A DNA stretch of 13,773 nt, from the NCBI GenBank assembly GCA_022361535.1, contig JAKSAU010000208.1:1-13773 (forward strand), in the 5' to 3' direction. This DNA is from Desulfobacterales bacterium (GTDB lineage: Bacteria > Desulfobacterota > Desulfobacteria > Desulfobacterales > Desulfobacteraceae). A model generated the notes under the pieces. That model did no database searches, was not told where the DNA came from, and saw only the letters and a program-made list of their open reading frames with translations. The position numbers and the translations under genes were made by a program. Positions 1-8,664 of this stretch are shown here, one piece after another. Position 1 is the first letter of the stretch. Each line of letters starts with the position of its first letter.

Positions 1-695
1 CCGGCTTCTTTGAGTATCTCCATAATAAAATACCCGGACAATACAGCAGTTGTTGCAGGTTTCCATACAATGGTATTACCCATCATGGCCGGCGCCGTGC
101 ACAAATTACCTGCAATGGCCGTAAAATTAAAGGGACTTAACGCAAATATAAACCCTTCCAGGGGTCGGTATTCAAGCCTGTTCCACACCCCTTTTTCAGA
201 TCTGGGCTGATTGGAATAGATCTCTTCCATGAATTTGACGTTGAACCGTAAAAAGTCCGCAAGTTCGCAGGTAGAATCGATTTCGGCCTGGAACACATTC
301 TTGGACTGCCCCAGCATGGTGGCAGCATTGAGTTTATAAGTATACTTTTCGGAAATCAGGTCGGCTGCTTTCAAAAAAATAGCTGCCCTTTCCTGCCAAT
401 CCATGGCTTCCCAGTCAGGTTTTGCGGCCAGAGCCGCATTGACTGCGTCTTGAATTTGATCTTCTCCTGCCATGTGTACCTGGCCCAAAACATGCCCATG
501 GTCATGGGGGCATACGATATCCCTTTTGTCTTCTGTGATTACGGCCTGGCCGTTAATCACCACAGGTACTTGAACCCGTGTCCCCATCTGGCGGGCAAGT
601 TCAGCCGAAAGAGCTTCCCGCTCAGGGCTGCCCGGGGCATAGGATTTCACAGGCTCATTATAGGGTTGGGGAAGTGTATATATGCTGTTCGTCAT
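1..695 (-). CDS. L-glutamate gamma-semialdehyde (1-pyrroline-5-carboxylate) dehydrogenase, N-terminal part
   Basis: The frame is open from the start codon at 695 to the left edge, giving about 231 codons, so the gene is cut by the window and not broken. The protein begins MTNSIYTLPQPYNEPVKSYA, the typical N-terminus of group 1 P5C dehydrogenases (ALDH4A1-like). Further on it contains RLEYRPLEGFIFALSPFNFT and GNTIVWKPATTAV, the NAD-binding core of the aldehyde dehydrogenase fold. The catalytic Cys and Glu lie beyond the edge. Family members oxidise glutamate semialdehyde to glutamate with NAD+ in the cytoplasm, the last step of proline and ornithine catabolism. A Shine-Dalgarno AAGGA lies 9 bases upstream of the ATG. 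It follows the ALDH7-type gene on the same strand after 111 bp, so the two may be cotranscribed. The family is clear; the exact substrate is inferred. Confidence 0.9.
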   Translation of the reverse strand, partial: MTNSIYTLPQPYNEPVKSYAPGSPEREALSAELARQMGTRVQVPVVINGQAVITEDKRDIVCPHDHGHVLGQVHMAGEDQIQDAVNAALAAKPDWEAMDWQERAAIFLKAADLISEKYTYKLNAATMLGQSKNVFQAEIDSTCELADFLRFNVKFMEEIYSNQPRSEKGVWNRLEYRPLEGFIFALSPFNFTAIAGNLCTAPAMMGNTIVWKPATTAVLSGYFIMEILKEA

Positions 696-806
696 TTTTC
701 TTGTCCTTCTTTCATGTATGTCTCTTAAATGAATTTTTTTTTCTGCTTTCATTACTTTTGGATTCAACCCACAATTGTTATTGAGACATTTTTATCTTTA
801 CTTTAG

Positions 807-2375
807 TTAACTGATATTGAATTCAATTCCCTGGGCCAGGGGAAGATCTCTTCCCCAGTTAATGGTATTGGTCTGGCGTCTCATATAAATTTTCCATGCA
901 TCTGACCCTGACTCCCTGCCGCCGCCAGTCTCTTTTTCACCACCAAATGCGCCGCCGATTTCAGCACCTGATGTACCGATATTGACATTGGCAATACCGC
1001 AGTCAGACCCCTTATGAGACAAAAAACCTTCCTGGTATTGGACCGAACTTGTAAATATGGCAGATGACAAGCCTTGGGGTACACCATTGTGCAGGGCGAT
1101 AGCTTCATCAAACTGATCATATTCAATGATATAAAGAATCGGTGCAAAGGTTTCTTCCTGAACAATGGGAAACTCGTTTTTTGCTTCAACCACAGCAGGG
1201 ATGACATAGTGCCCGTTCTCATATTCTTCAACTTTGGTCCTGCCGCCGCCATAAAGAATTTTTCCACCCTGCTGCACTGCGGCCTCAAGAGCTTGTTCCA
1301 TATCCATGACAGCGCCCTCATCTATAAGAGGCCCCATAAGGGTTGCATCATCCAGAGGATTACCGATTTTGACCTGCTTGTAGGCATTAATCAGGCTGGA
1401 TGTAAACGCATCCTTGACTGAAGAGTGAACAATAATCCTGCGGGTGGAGGTACACCGTTGCCCGGCAGTGCCCACAGCACCGAATAAGGTGGCTCGTATT
1501 GCCATGTCCATGTCAGCATCTTCTGTTACGATGATGGCATTGTTTCCTCCCAATTCCAGAAGAGACCTGCCAAGACGGCCTCCCACCACTTCACCCACAT
1601 GTTTTCCCATGGATGTACTGCCCGTGGCCGAAATCAAGGGGATCCGTTTATCATGCAGAAGAGGTTCGCCAACCTCTGTCCTGGAACCGATAACCATATT
1701 AAAAATTCCATCCAAACCGTATTTGTCCACAACCGGCGCTATGATATTCTGGATGGCAATGGCTGTAAGCGGGGTTTTTGAGCTGGGTTTAAACAGGCAG
1801 GCATCACCACAAACTGCTGCAAGCAGTGCATTCCAAGACCAGACGGCAACCGGAAAGTTAAATGCAGTGATAATCCCTACGATTCCTAATGGATGCCATT
1901 GCTCATACATTCTATGCATGGGCCGTTCAGAATGCATGGTCAGCCCATAAAGCTGGCGGCTTAATCCAACTGAGAAATCGGCAATATCGATCATTTCCTG
2001 GACCTCTCCCTGGCCTTCGGCAACAATTTTTCCCGCTTCAAGAGATACCAAAGCACCCAGGGACGCTTTTTTTTCTCTAAGCGCGTTACCGATATCGCGG
2101 ACCACTTCCCCCCGTTTTGGGGCAGGCATCATCCGAAAGGATTCAAACGCCTTTTGGGCTTTTGCCATGATTACCTCATAATCCTGCCGCTCAGCCATTA
2201 CCACTTTAGCAATGGGGCTGCCGTCAATGGGTGAGAAGCTGGTGAGTTCTTTGCCTTTGGTCTTAATCCATCCGTTTGTGGCACCTGTTGTGGCACCAAA
2301 ATTCACAGGCTCAATGCCTAAGTCTTTGAGAATGTCACCGATATCTGTTTGATCCAGTTTTAACGATTCAGTCAT
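807..2375 (-). CDS. ALDH7-family alpha-aminoadipic semialdehyde / piperideine-6-carboxylate dehydrogenase
   Basis: A 522-residue NAD(P)+-dependent aldehyde dehydrogenase, full length for ALDH7 (antiquitin/AmaB type). Family members oxidise alpha-aminoadipic semialdehyde, in equilibrium with piperideine-6-carboxylate, to alpha-aminoadipate in lysine degradation. Visible landmarks are AFNFP with Asn173, FKPSSKTP near 195-202, the Rossmann segment SATGSTSMGKHV near 249-260, the general base Glu274 in LLELGGNNA, and the nucleophile Cys308 in GTAGQRCTSTRR. The ELGGNNA and QRCTSTRR wording is characteristic of ALDH7. The frame is open upstream to 2459, but ATG 2375 is preferred: GGGAG lies 8 bases before it and the residues further upstream do not look like the family. 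It is divergent from the LysR gene and upstream of the ALDH4-type gene. Subfamily is confident; the physiological substrate could be another amino-aldehyde. Confidence 0.92.
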   Translation of the reverse strand: MTESLKLDQTDIGDILKDLGIEPVNFGATTGATNGWIKTKGKELTSFSPIDGSPIAKVVMAERQDYEVIMAKAQKAFESFRMMPAPKRGEVVRDIGNALREKKASLGALVSLEAGKIVAEGQGEVQEMIDIADFSVGLSRQLYGLTMHSERPMHRMYEQWHPLGIVGIITAFNFPVAVWSWNALLAAVCGDACLFKPSSKTPLTAIAIQNIIAPVVDKYGLDGIFNMVIGSRTEVGEPLLHDKRIPLISATGSTSMGKHVGEVVGGRLGRSLLELGGNNAIIVTEDADMDMAIRATLFGAVGTAGQRCTSTRRIIVHSSVKDAFTSSLINAYKQVKIGNPLDDATLMGPLIDEGAVMDMEQALEAAVQQGGKILYGGGRTKVEEYENGHYVIPAVVEAKNEFPIVQEETFAPILYIIEYDQFDEAIALHNGVPQGLSSAIFTSSVQYQEGFLSHKGSDCGIANVNIGTSGAEIGGAFGGEKETGGGRESGSDAWKIYMRRQTNTINWGRDLPLAQGIEFNIS

Positions 2376-2451
2376 TGCAATGTCTCCCAGATAGTATTGA
2401 TATGATTGATGTAGTCTTACCTTGTAATATACCCATGAAATTGCTAAAGTA

Positions 2452-2490
2452 AAATTCATAATATTTATTATAAATATGAATTTAATTCAT
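2452..2490. promoter_or_regulatory. Candidate LysR operator in the divergent promoter region
   Basis: The 124-bp AT-rich gap between the ALDH7-type gene and the LysR gene contains two palindromes. The first has 9-bp perfect arms, AAATTCATA (2452-2460) and TATGAATTT (2475-2483), separated by 14 bp. The second is ATGAATT-T-AATTCAT (2476-2490), perfect over 7+7 bp. They share the middle half-site, so three ATTCAT/ATGAAT half-sites are present. LysR-type regulators commonly bind interrupted dyads between themselves and a divergent target and cover their own promoter. That this regulator binds here is an inference. Confidence 0.5.
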
Positions 2491-2499
2491 GGTTAATTT

Positions 2500-3396
2500 A
2501 TGGACCTTTACCACCTCAAAACATTTTTTCTGCTTGCCAAGGTGAAAAATTTCACCCAGGCTGCAGAACTGCTTTTTGTGACCCAGTCGGCTGTAAGCCA
2601 TGCCATTAAAAAATTGGAAACCTCAATAGACACCCCCCTGATAAAACGACGGGGTAAGGTGCTTGATTTGACACCGGCCGGTCATGCCCTTTTTAGATCT
2701 TGCGAAAAAATATTTTATGAAATCGAAAAAGCTGACCAGGAAATCTCACGATACCGCCGCGAAGCCCGGGTCAGCATTCGTATCGGATCTACGGTAGAGT
2801 TTGGTACATCCATTCTGGTCAATCATATCCGCTCTTTTTTAGATACCCATCCCGACATCCACCTGGATTTTTACTTTTCCCATCATTTGCAAACGCCTTT
2901 GGAAAGGGATGAAGTTGATCTGATAATCGATTGCTGGCCACATAATTTACCCAATTTAGAAACCATCTACTTGTTCCAGGAGCAATACGTAACCATTGCA
3001 AGCCCGCAATTTATTCAAAACAATAGAATTTTCTCTTTGGACGACCTCAAGCGTATCAATATCTTGTCAAACGATAAGCAACTGGCCTGGTGGAGAAACT
3101 TTATTACTGCCATTCCGGAAAATAAGCGTTCCTGCTTGAAAAATGTTGTCCAGATCAATCACATCAGGGGAATCATCAACGGTGCCATCTCCGGATTAGG
3201 TATAGGATTTGTACCTAAGTATACAGTGATCCGCGAACTTGAAAGCAAAATTCTGGTGGACCCTTTTCCGGATATCAAACCTGGCGCGGATCATTTCAAT
3301 ATCTTTATCAAAAAAGAAAAACTTGAATTCGAAAAAAACAAAGCCCTCATTGACTACCTGACCCGTTTCAAACCAAGTGAGTTCGGCGTGGGATAA
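2500..3396 (+). CDS. LysR-family transcriptional regulator
   Basis: A 298-residue protein of normal length for the family. Residues 1-60 form the winged helix-turn-helix: LKTFFLLAKVKNFTQAAELL followed by FVTQSAVSHAIKKLE, with the usual LTPAGHALF continuation. A linker helix leads to a two-lobed effector-binding domain from about residue 90, with the recognisable segments RIGSTVEFGTSILV, DEVDLIID and GAISGLGIGFVPKYTV. These regulators act as DNA-binding tetramers, and a small metabolite switches them to activators. It is divergent from the ALDH7-type dehydrogenase across a gap with ATTCAT/ATGAAT palindromes, so control of that gene and of itself is likely; the effector may be a lysine or proline breakdown intermediate. 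No strong Shine-Dalgarno precedes the ATG, but the start matches the family N-terminus. Confidence 0.92.
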   Translation: MDLYHLKTFFLLAKVKNFTQAAELLFVTQSAVSHAIKKLETSIDTPLIKRRGKVLDLTPAGHALFRSCEKIFYEIEKADQEISRYRREARVSIRIGSTVEFGTSILVNHIRSFLDTHPDIHLDFYFSHHLQTPLERDEVDLIIDCWPHNLPNLETIYLFQEQYVTIASPQFIQNNRIFSLDDLKRINILSNDKQLAWWRNFITAIPENKRSCLKNVVQINHIRGIINGAISGLGIGFVPKYTVIRELESKILVDPFPDIKPGADHFNIFIKKEKLEFEKNKALIDYLTRFKPSEFGVG

Positions 3397-3410
3397 ACAA
3401 AAACACATTA

Positions 3411-3437
3411 TTTAGCTGGCTGAATAAACTTTTTTTT
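3411..3437 (+). terminator. Weak candidate terminator after the LysR gene
   Basis: A short stem TTTAG-CTGG-CTGAA (5 bp, one G-U pair) starts 14 bases after the LysR stop and is followed, after five bases, by a run of eight T (3430-3437). The stem is short and AT-rich, so this is only plausible. Confidence 0.3.
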
Positions 3438-3498
3438 AAAACCATATTCAAACTGTGCTATAAGTTTAATCTTAAAAGAAGCCAAATATAGGGGAAAC

Positions 3499-3524
3499 TC
3501 GCCTTTGACGAAATTCAGAGGCGA
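3499..3524 (+). promoter_or_regulatory. GC-rich hairpin in the leader of the solute-binding protein gene
   Basis: TCGCCTTTG (3499-3507) pairs with CAGAGGCGA (3516-3524) over 9 bp with one G-U pair and an 8-base loop. It ends 4 bases before the AAGGAG at 3529-3534. An mRNA hairpin here could stabilise the transcript or gate ribosome access. The alternative TTG start at 3505 would lie inside the stem, which favours the ATG at 3547. The pairing is seen; any function is inferred. Confidence 0.4.
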
Positions 3525-3546
3525 TGAAAAGGAGACGGCTATAAGA

Positions 3547-5556
3547 ATGACAGGTAAAAGACAAACCGTGCTTACCAGACTGCTATTCTGTTTCATCTTA
3601 GCGATGTTGACATTGAGTCTGTCTGCACATGCATCTGAAAAATGGCCTATAGTCAGCCAACCTGGCGGTTTTGAAACAGGTTTCCCCGGACAAACCGAGC
3701 TCCAAGCTTACGAACGTTTTCTCAACCAAACGCTGACGTTCAAGGAGAACCCCATTTTTTCTTCCAAAGTGGCGAGCGGCAGCCTGCCTCCTGTTACAGA
3801 GCGACTGCCTTCAGAGCCCCTTGTCATTCTGCCCTATGATGCCATCGGTAAATATGGCGGTACATTAAGAGGACTTGCCCTGTCCTATGAGAGCGGCACA
3901 TCTGAGATTTTGTCCTGGCGGCATACCAACCTTGTCCGTTTCAGTGACGATACCCGTACCATCGTCCCTAATGTTGCCCGCGCATGGCAGTGGAACGAAG
4001 ACTATACACAAATCACTTTTTTCTTAAGAAAAGGCCATCGCTGGTCTGACGGTGCGCCTTTTACCGCTGATGACGTGGTATTTTGGTTCAACGATATCAT
4101 CATGAACAAGGATATCCATCCGACTGCGCCAACTCCCTGGCAGGGCCTGAACGCCCGGGTGCAAAAAAAGGACAGCACCACGGTCACTTTTACGTTTAAT
4201 AAACCTTATGTCACCCTGCTCTACTATCTTGCTGGTGTGGGCTCTTACTATGACCCCTATGCCCCGTTGCATTTTTTAAAACAATTTCACATCAAGTACC
4301 AACCAAAAGCAGATGACCTTGCCCAAAAAAAAGGATTCAAGGACTGGACCAAATTATTTAAGCGGTATTGGAACAAATGGACCGATGCTGTTGTCATGAA
4401 CCCCGAAGGGTTAGACGTCCCAACTCTTGAAAGCCATATCCTTGAAAAGGCCCCCACCCAGAAGGGCCGCACTTTCGTGGCAAACCCTTATTATTTTAAA
4501 ATAGATTCAGCCGGAAATCAGCTTCCCTACATCACCCGACACCAAGAACGATTTTTAAAAAGGGATCAATGGGCGGAAGAGATTCTGTCCGGTAGAGTTG
4601 ACCAAAAGTCCCAGAATATTCCTTTGCACCTCTATCCTAAATTGGTCAAACATGAGTCAAAACAAAATTTCAGGCTTGAACTGCCCCACAACGGAGCCGG
4701 ACCGGCCATTATCTTCAACAAAACCCACAAAGATCCGGTGTTGAGGGATATCTTTTTGGATACCCGTTTCAACAAGGCCATGTCACTGGCCATCAACAGG
4801 GATAAACTGAACCAACAAATTTTCTTAGGGCTCTGTCGGCCACAGCAAGCCTTGCCCCAGAATACTTCTTTTATTACTGATGAGCAGACTGAATATATGG
4901 CAGTCTATAATCCGGAAAAAGCCAACGCCCTTTTGGACGAAATGGGTTTAAAAAAAGACGCTGACGGATTTAGAACCAGGCCGGACGGCAACCCTTTGGT
5001 CATTAACTGGATTTACAACATTCAATATGTCTGGTCCCGGGACCTGCCGGATATGATTTCCCAGGACTGGCAAGCTTTAGGCATTCGGGTAAAACTTACG
5101 GAAATGACCACAGAGCAAACCCGAAAAAGACAGGCGGCAAATGAGTTGGATATTACCAACGAATGGTTTTCGCCGTTTGAACCAACCTTATTTGCAACCC
5201 CGGAAACCTTTATGCCCCCTTATGCCACAGCCCATCCAATCATGGGTGCCCCCTGGCTTCAATGGCGGGATACCAACGGTGAAAGCGGTATCCAACCACC
5301 CAAGTGGGTCACGGAACTCTGGGATCTGGGCCGAGATTTTGTAGGCACCATTCCCGGTACCGACTGGTACGATGCCGTAGGAAGAGAAATCGTACGAATC
5401 AACCTGGAAAACCTAACGGTTATAGGCACTATGGGCAAAGTTCCGCTGATTACCATAGTGTCTAATCGCCTGGGCAACACCCCTACCTGGAATATCAATT
5501 CATATTTTTACGGATACACCTATCCTTACAGACCAGAACAATGGTTCTTTAAATGA
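3547..5556 (+). CDS. Family 5 (peptide-type) extracellular solute-binding protein
   Basis: A 669-residue secreted protein, longer than DppA/OppA (about 530-540). It starts with a signal peptide: MTGKRQ, a hydrophobic stretch to about residue 25, and a likely signal peptidase I site after AHA29. There is no lipobox. The family 5 core is visible in KYGGTLRG and in FFLRKGHRWSDGAPFTADDV (about residues 155-180). Later segments such as FNKAMSLAINRDKLNQQIF and YNPEKANALLDEMG are also typical. Family members capture oligopeptides, nickel complexes or sugars in the periplasm for an ABC importer. No permease or ATPase gene adjoins it. Instead its stop overlaps the start of a sensor kinase by 4 bp, which suggests a sensing role. 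The reading frame is open to a TTG at 3505; ATG 3547 was chosen for AAGGAG 12 bases upstream and a cleaner signal peptide. The ligand is unknown. Confidence 0.9.
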   Translation: MTGKRQTVLTRLLFCFILAMLTLSLSAHASEKWPIVSQPGGFETGFPGQTELQAYERFLNQTLTFKENPIFSSKVASGSLPPVTERLPSEPLVILPYDAIGKYGGTLRGLALSYESGTSEILSWRHTNLVRFSDDTRTIVPNVARAWQWNEDYTQITFFLRKGHRWSDGAPFTADDVVFWFNDIIMNKDIHPTAPTPWQGLNARVQKKDSTTVTFTFNKPYVTLLYYLAGVGSYYDPYAPLHFLKQFHIKYQPKADDLAQKKGFKDWTKLFKRYWNKWTDAVVMNPEGLDVPTLESHILEKAPTQKGRTFVANPYYFKIDSAGNQLPYITRHQERFLKRDQWAEEILSGRVDQKSQNIPLHLYPKLVKHESKQNFRLELPHNGAGPAIIFNKTHKDPVLRDIFLDTRFNKAMSLAINRDKLNQQIFLGLCRPQQALPQNTSFITDEQTEYMAVYNPEKANALLDEMGLKKDADGFRTRPDGNPLVINWIYNIQYVWSRDLPDMISQDWQALGIRVKLTEMTTEQTRKRQAANELDITNEWFSPFEPTLFATPETFMPPYATAHPIMGAPWLQWRDTNGESGIQPPKWVTELWDLGRDFVGTIPGTDWYDAVGREIVRINLENLTVIGTMGKVPLITIVSNRLGNTPTWNINSYFYGYTYPYRPEQWFFK

Positions 5557-8156
5557 AATCAAGCCTGAAAAACAAGCTGCTATTCTCTACCTTGATCATT
5601 ATTGTCCTTGGAATGGGCAGCTTTGCCGTCATTGCCTATACACGGGCAAAACAGGCATTTGACAGCATGATCATTGAAGAGATCAACCAGGTCGCAGACA
5701 CAACAGTTACAAGCATGACTGCCTGGTTAGAAGACAGGCGTATTGACATCCATGACTGGAGCCAGCAACGTCTTTTTCGTACCACTCTCCATCCAACTTT
5801 CCTTGGATCAACCGCCAGAACCTATGCCAGTCGGCAGTTGAAAAAGACTAAAACCGATTACGGTTATTATGAGAACATCGTAGTTGCGGCACCTTCCGGT
5901 AAAACAATGGCAATCGCCGACCCGTTTATTGACCAGAGTATTAACATTCTTGAACAACCCTGGTTCATAAACCCTGAAACGGCAACCACACATGTCACAG
6001 GCAGGGTTACCAAAAGCCAGGCCACCGGCAATTTTGTTTTTACAATAGCTGCCCCCATCATGGAGGAAGATAAACCTGTAGGACTTCTCTACGGTATCCT
6101 AAGAGCCGATACCCTGATTAAACGCTTTCTTGAGCCCATTAAAATCGGTGAACACGGGTATGCCTATGTATTCAGGGAAGACGGTGAAATAATTACCGGA
6201 ACCGACACCTACAAGATATTGGGAACCACCAATATTTTTAACCATCCTTTTGGGTCCAGCTTGGCTGAACAGGGCGAAGGTATCACTGAATACGAACTCA
6301 ACGCTCAGGACATGACTGCCGTTGTCCGGCAGTTCGATCCTATAGGCCTAACCATTGTGGTCTGTGCCAGAACCGATGAGATTCTTGCTCCGGTCAGGGA
6401 ACTTAGAGACCTATATCTGACAATTGTCGTTATTGTGGTCGTATTTGTTTCTATAGCCCTTGTGTTTATTGCCAACTCCCTGAATCGTCCCATCCAGGTT
6501 TTGGTAGCGGGCCTTGATAAAATGGGACGCGGAGATCTAAGTCACAGGATCAATGTCCAGACCAGTGATGAGCTGGCCTCCATCGGTCATGCCATGAATG
6601 ACATGGCCCGAAAATTAGAAGCATCCCACGATAAAATCAATATCCAGAACAAGATGCTCACCCAGGCCAGAGATGAACTGGAGCAAAAGGTAGAAGAACG
6701 AACCCGGGAGTTAAAATTAGCCGAACAAAAGTACCGAAGTATTTTTGAAAATGCTGTTGAGGGTATATTCAGGCTGGATGATGAAGGCAAATTTGTACAT
6801 GCCAACCCTTCCATGGCAAGGATTCTTGGGTTTACCCATCCAAATGAAGTGGCAGGAATGGTGGAAGCTTTCTTTGCTGATACCGATATACTTGATGCCC
6901 TTAAATATCAATTGCAACGCAATGAGGAGATCATCGGATTTGAGACCCGGATTTTAAGACAGGACAAACCGGACTGCTGGTGCTCGATCTCTGCCCGGGT
7001 CATTAAGGACTCCAATGGTACCCGAATCGGGTATGAGGGCTCTGTCATTGACATCAGCGAGCGTATTGAAAAAGAAAAGGCTGAAAAGGAAAAAGAGGCT
7101 GCTATTACTGCCAACCAGGTGAAATCGAAATTCTTGGCCAATATGAGCCATGAAATCCGTACACCTTTAAATGCCATTATAGGGTTTTGCGGTCTTCTCT
7201 CAGATATGCTTTCCGATCCCAAGCAGCGAAATTATATACAAGCGATCACGACAGCCGGCAATGCCCTTTTGTCGCTCATCAACGATATCCTTGACATGTC
7301 CAAAATGGAAGCTGGGAAAATGCCCATTATTCCGACCAAAGTAAGCATTCCCGGACTAATGGATGAAATCAGACTGCTTTTTGAAACTGAAATTCTCGAA
7401 AAGGGAATTTCATTTGAGATGAATATCAAAGATGAATTTCCTTTTTGCCTGTATTTAGATGAAACCCGTTTACGCCAGATTCTTGTTAACCTTGTAGGCA
7501 ATGCCGTCAAATTTACTGACCAGGGTCATATTCGTATAGTTGTTGAACAAACCCAAAACTTAGAAAGGGATAACTATTGTGATTTGAAGATATCTGTAGA
7601 AGATACAGGTATAGGCATCCGGGACAGTCAATTGGGTAAAGTGTTTCAATCTTTCGAACAAGTGGACTCCTCCATCAAGAAAAAGTACGGGGGCACCGGT
7701 CTAGGCCTTCCCATATGCAAGCGGCTTGCTAAAGCCATGGGGGGAAATATCAGTGTCTCATCTATTCCGGGAAAAGGCAGTTGCTTCACTGTCGTGCTTA
7801 AAAAGATCCCGCTGGACAGTCCGGATACGTGGGAAAAAACAGCTAAGACACCTGCTCAGATAACTGCTCAGGCCCACATGCCGCTGGCCCCGGACAGTAT
7901 CCCAAGCGCCTTGAAGACCAAAATCAAAGAGGATATTTTCCCACAATCCCAATCCTTTCATGATGCTGTTGTGGTTAAAGATGTAGCAGAATGGGCGGCC
8001 CGGTTAAACTCACTTTCCCGTGAATATAGTGTCGATCCGCTTATTGCATTCAGTGGAGAAGTGGCACTTTCAGCCGACGCATTTGACATCCGGATGATCC
8101 AGAAACAAATGAATGAATTTAGTATCCTCGTTAGTCTGATAGTTCAAATGGATTAA
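5553..8156 (+). CDS. Membrane sensor histidine kinase (Cache-HAMP-PAS-HisKA-HATPase), no receiver domain
   Basis: An 867-residue inner-membrane kinase. Order: membrane segment about 8-30; periplasmic Cache-like sensor about 35-285 (with [10 protein letters not shown] and a [18 protein letters not shown] segment typical of dCache); membrane segment about 288-308; HAMP about 309-361; coiled coil to about 390; PAS about 391-505; HisKA with the phospho-accepting His533 in [19 protein letters not shown]; HATPase with N646/N650 (N box), DTGIGI at 684-689 and GGTGLGL at 713-719. A C-terminal region of about 115 residues ends in a helical segment ([20 protein letters not shown]) of the kind often found after receiver domains in hybrid kinases, yet no receiver is present. 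The start overlaps the upstream binding-protein stop as ATGA, implying translational coupling. The response regulator partner is not in the window. Confidence 0.93.
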   Translation: MKSSLKNKLLFSTLIIIVLGMGSFAVIAYTRAKQAFDSMIIEEINQVADTTVTSMTAWLEDRRIDIHDWSQQRLFRTTLHPTFLGSTARTYASRQLKKTKTDYGYYENIVVAAPSGKTMAIADPFIDQSINILEQPWFINPETATTHVTGRVTKSQATGNFVFTIAAPIMEEDKPVGLLYGILRADTLIKRFLEPIKIGEHGYAYVFREDGEIITGTDTYKILGTTNIFNHPFGSSLAEQGEGITEYELNAQDMTAVVRQFDPIGLTIVVCARTDEILAPVRELRDLYLTIVVIVVVFVSIALVFIANSLNRPIQVLVAGLDKMGRGDLSHRINVQTSDELASIGHAMNDMARKLEASHDKINIQNKMLTQARDELEQKVEERTRELKLAEQKYRSIFENAVEGIFRLDDEGKFVHANPSMARILGFTHPNEVAGMVEAFFADTDILDALKYQLQRNEEIIGFETRILRQDKPDCWCSISARVIKDSNGTRIGYEGSVIDISERIEKEKAEKEKEAAITANQVKSKFLANMSHEIRTPLNAIIGFCGLLSDMLSDPKQRNYIQAITTAGNALLSLINDILDMSKMEAGKMPIIPTKVSIPGLMDEIRLLFETEILEKGISFEMNIKDEFPFCLYLDETRLRQILVNLVGNAVKFTDQGHIRIVVEQTQNLERDNYCDLKISVEDTGIGIRDSQLGKVFQSFEQVDSSIKKKYGGTGLGLPICKRLAKAMGGNISVSSIPGKGSCFTVVLKKIPLDSPDTWEKTAKTPAQITAQAHMPLAPDSIPSALKTKIKEDIFPQSQSFHDAVVVKDVAEWAARLNSLSREYSVDPLIAFSGEVALSADAFDIRMIQKQMNEFSILVSLIVQMD

Positions 8157-8664
8157 CATCTTTTTACTGCGTTTAAGTCCAATGCAAAGACTGAAACATT
8201 AAAGTCGACCCAAATATCAAATTGAGCCGGCATAATAATTGGCCACGGTAAAAGAACGTAAGTATCGAGGATCTGCCGCAATGGAAAAGGACATCCCTAT
8301 TACAAATACCGGCCCGTTTGTTCTAAGAAACGGCTGCCGAATTTTTTAAAAAAATCCACCTGATGCCGTCTTCTTAGAGCAAACGAGTCTATGTGCTCAA
8401 ACGAGCAATACGTTCATTTAAGGATGCTGCCAATAATTAATCTACCCGCATTATAAAGGAATATCTTTTTAAAAGCCGGTTCTATGAGAAGGCCTACAGA
8501 TATTTTTTTGCGAAGCCTAACACATCATATCTGAATCAGAATTTTAAAAGCCTCTGAAAAATTCATTAATCCTTTCCGGTATGACAGATCGGGTATTATC
8601 GCATACGATGGCCTATATATTATGCTGGCGTCATCAAATGGTTTTGTGATATTAGGTTTTGGTT
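8157..8664. other. Gene-free region between the kinase and the lipid-type operon
   Basis: About 508 bp without a convincing gene; all frames are interrupted by stops. The middle holds copy 1 of the palindromic repeat (8308-8480). No strong intrinsic terminator is seen after the kinase. The part before the next gene is AT-rich and includes TATATATTATGC near 8613-8624, which could be part of a promoter, but no good -35 box accompanies it. Confidence 0.6.
8308..8480 (+). repeat. Dispersed palindromic repeat, copy 1
   Basis: A 173-bp element that matches 13538-13709 at about 86% by eye (roughly 23 substitutions and one gap). It begins ACCGGC and ends GCCGGT, so its ends are inverted repeats of 6 bp. 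The left half forms a long hairpin, arms 8311-8330 and 8370-8389, extended by CGGC (8331-8334) with GCCG (8365-8368) around a bulged T. This copy has two G-T pairs and two mismatches in the arms. The right half, with TAATTAATCTA and CATTATAAAGGAA, is conserved but not palindromic. No coding frame is preserved. It could be a small non-autonomous mobile element or a structured RNA. Confidence 0.85.

Noticed and set aside
718..789. ATGTCTC (718-724) and GAGACAT (783-789), a 7-bp inverted repeat between the two dehydrogenase genes
   Set aside because: The arms are 58 bp apart in AT-rich DNA with no T-run placement; chance is a sufficient explanation.
1444..1950. Plus-strand open frame of 168 codons
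   Set aside because: It lies wholly opposite the ALDH7-type gene, whose catalytic motifs are intact; it is an antisense shadow.
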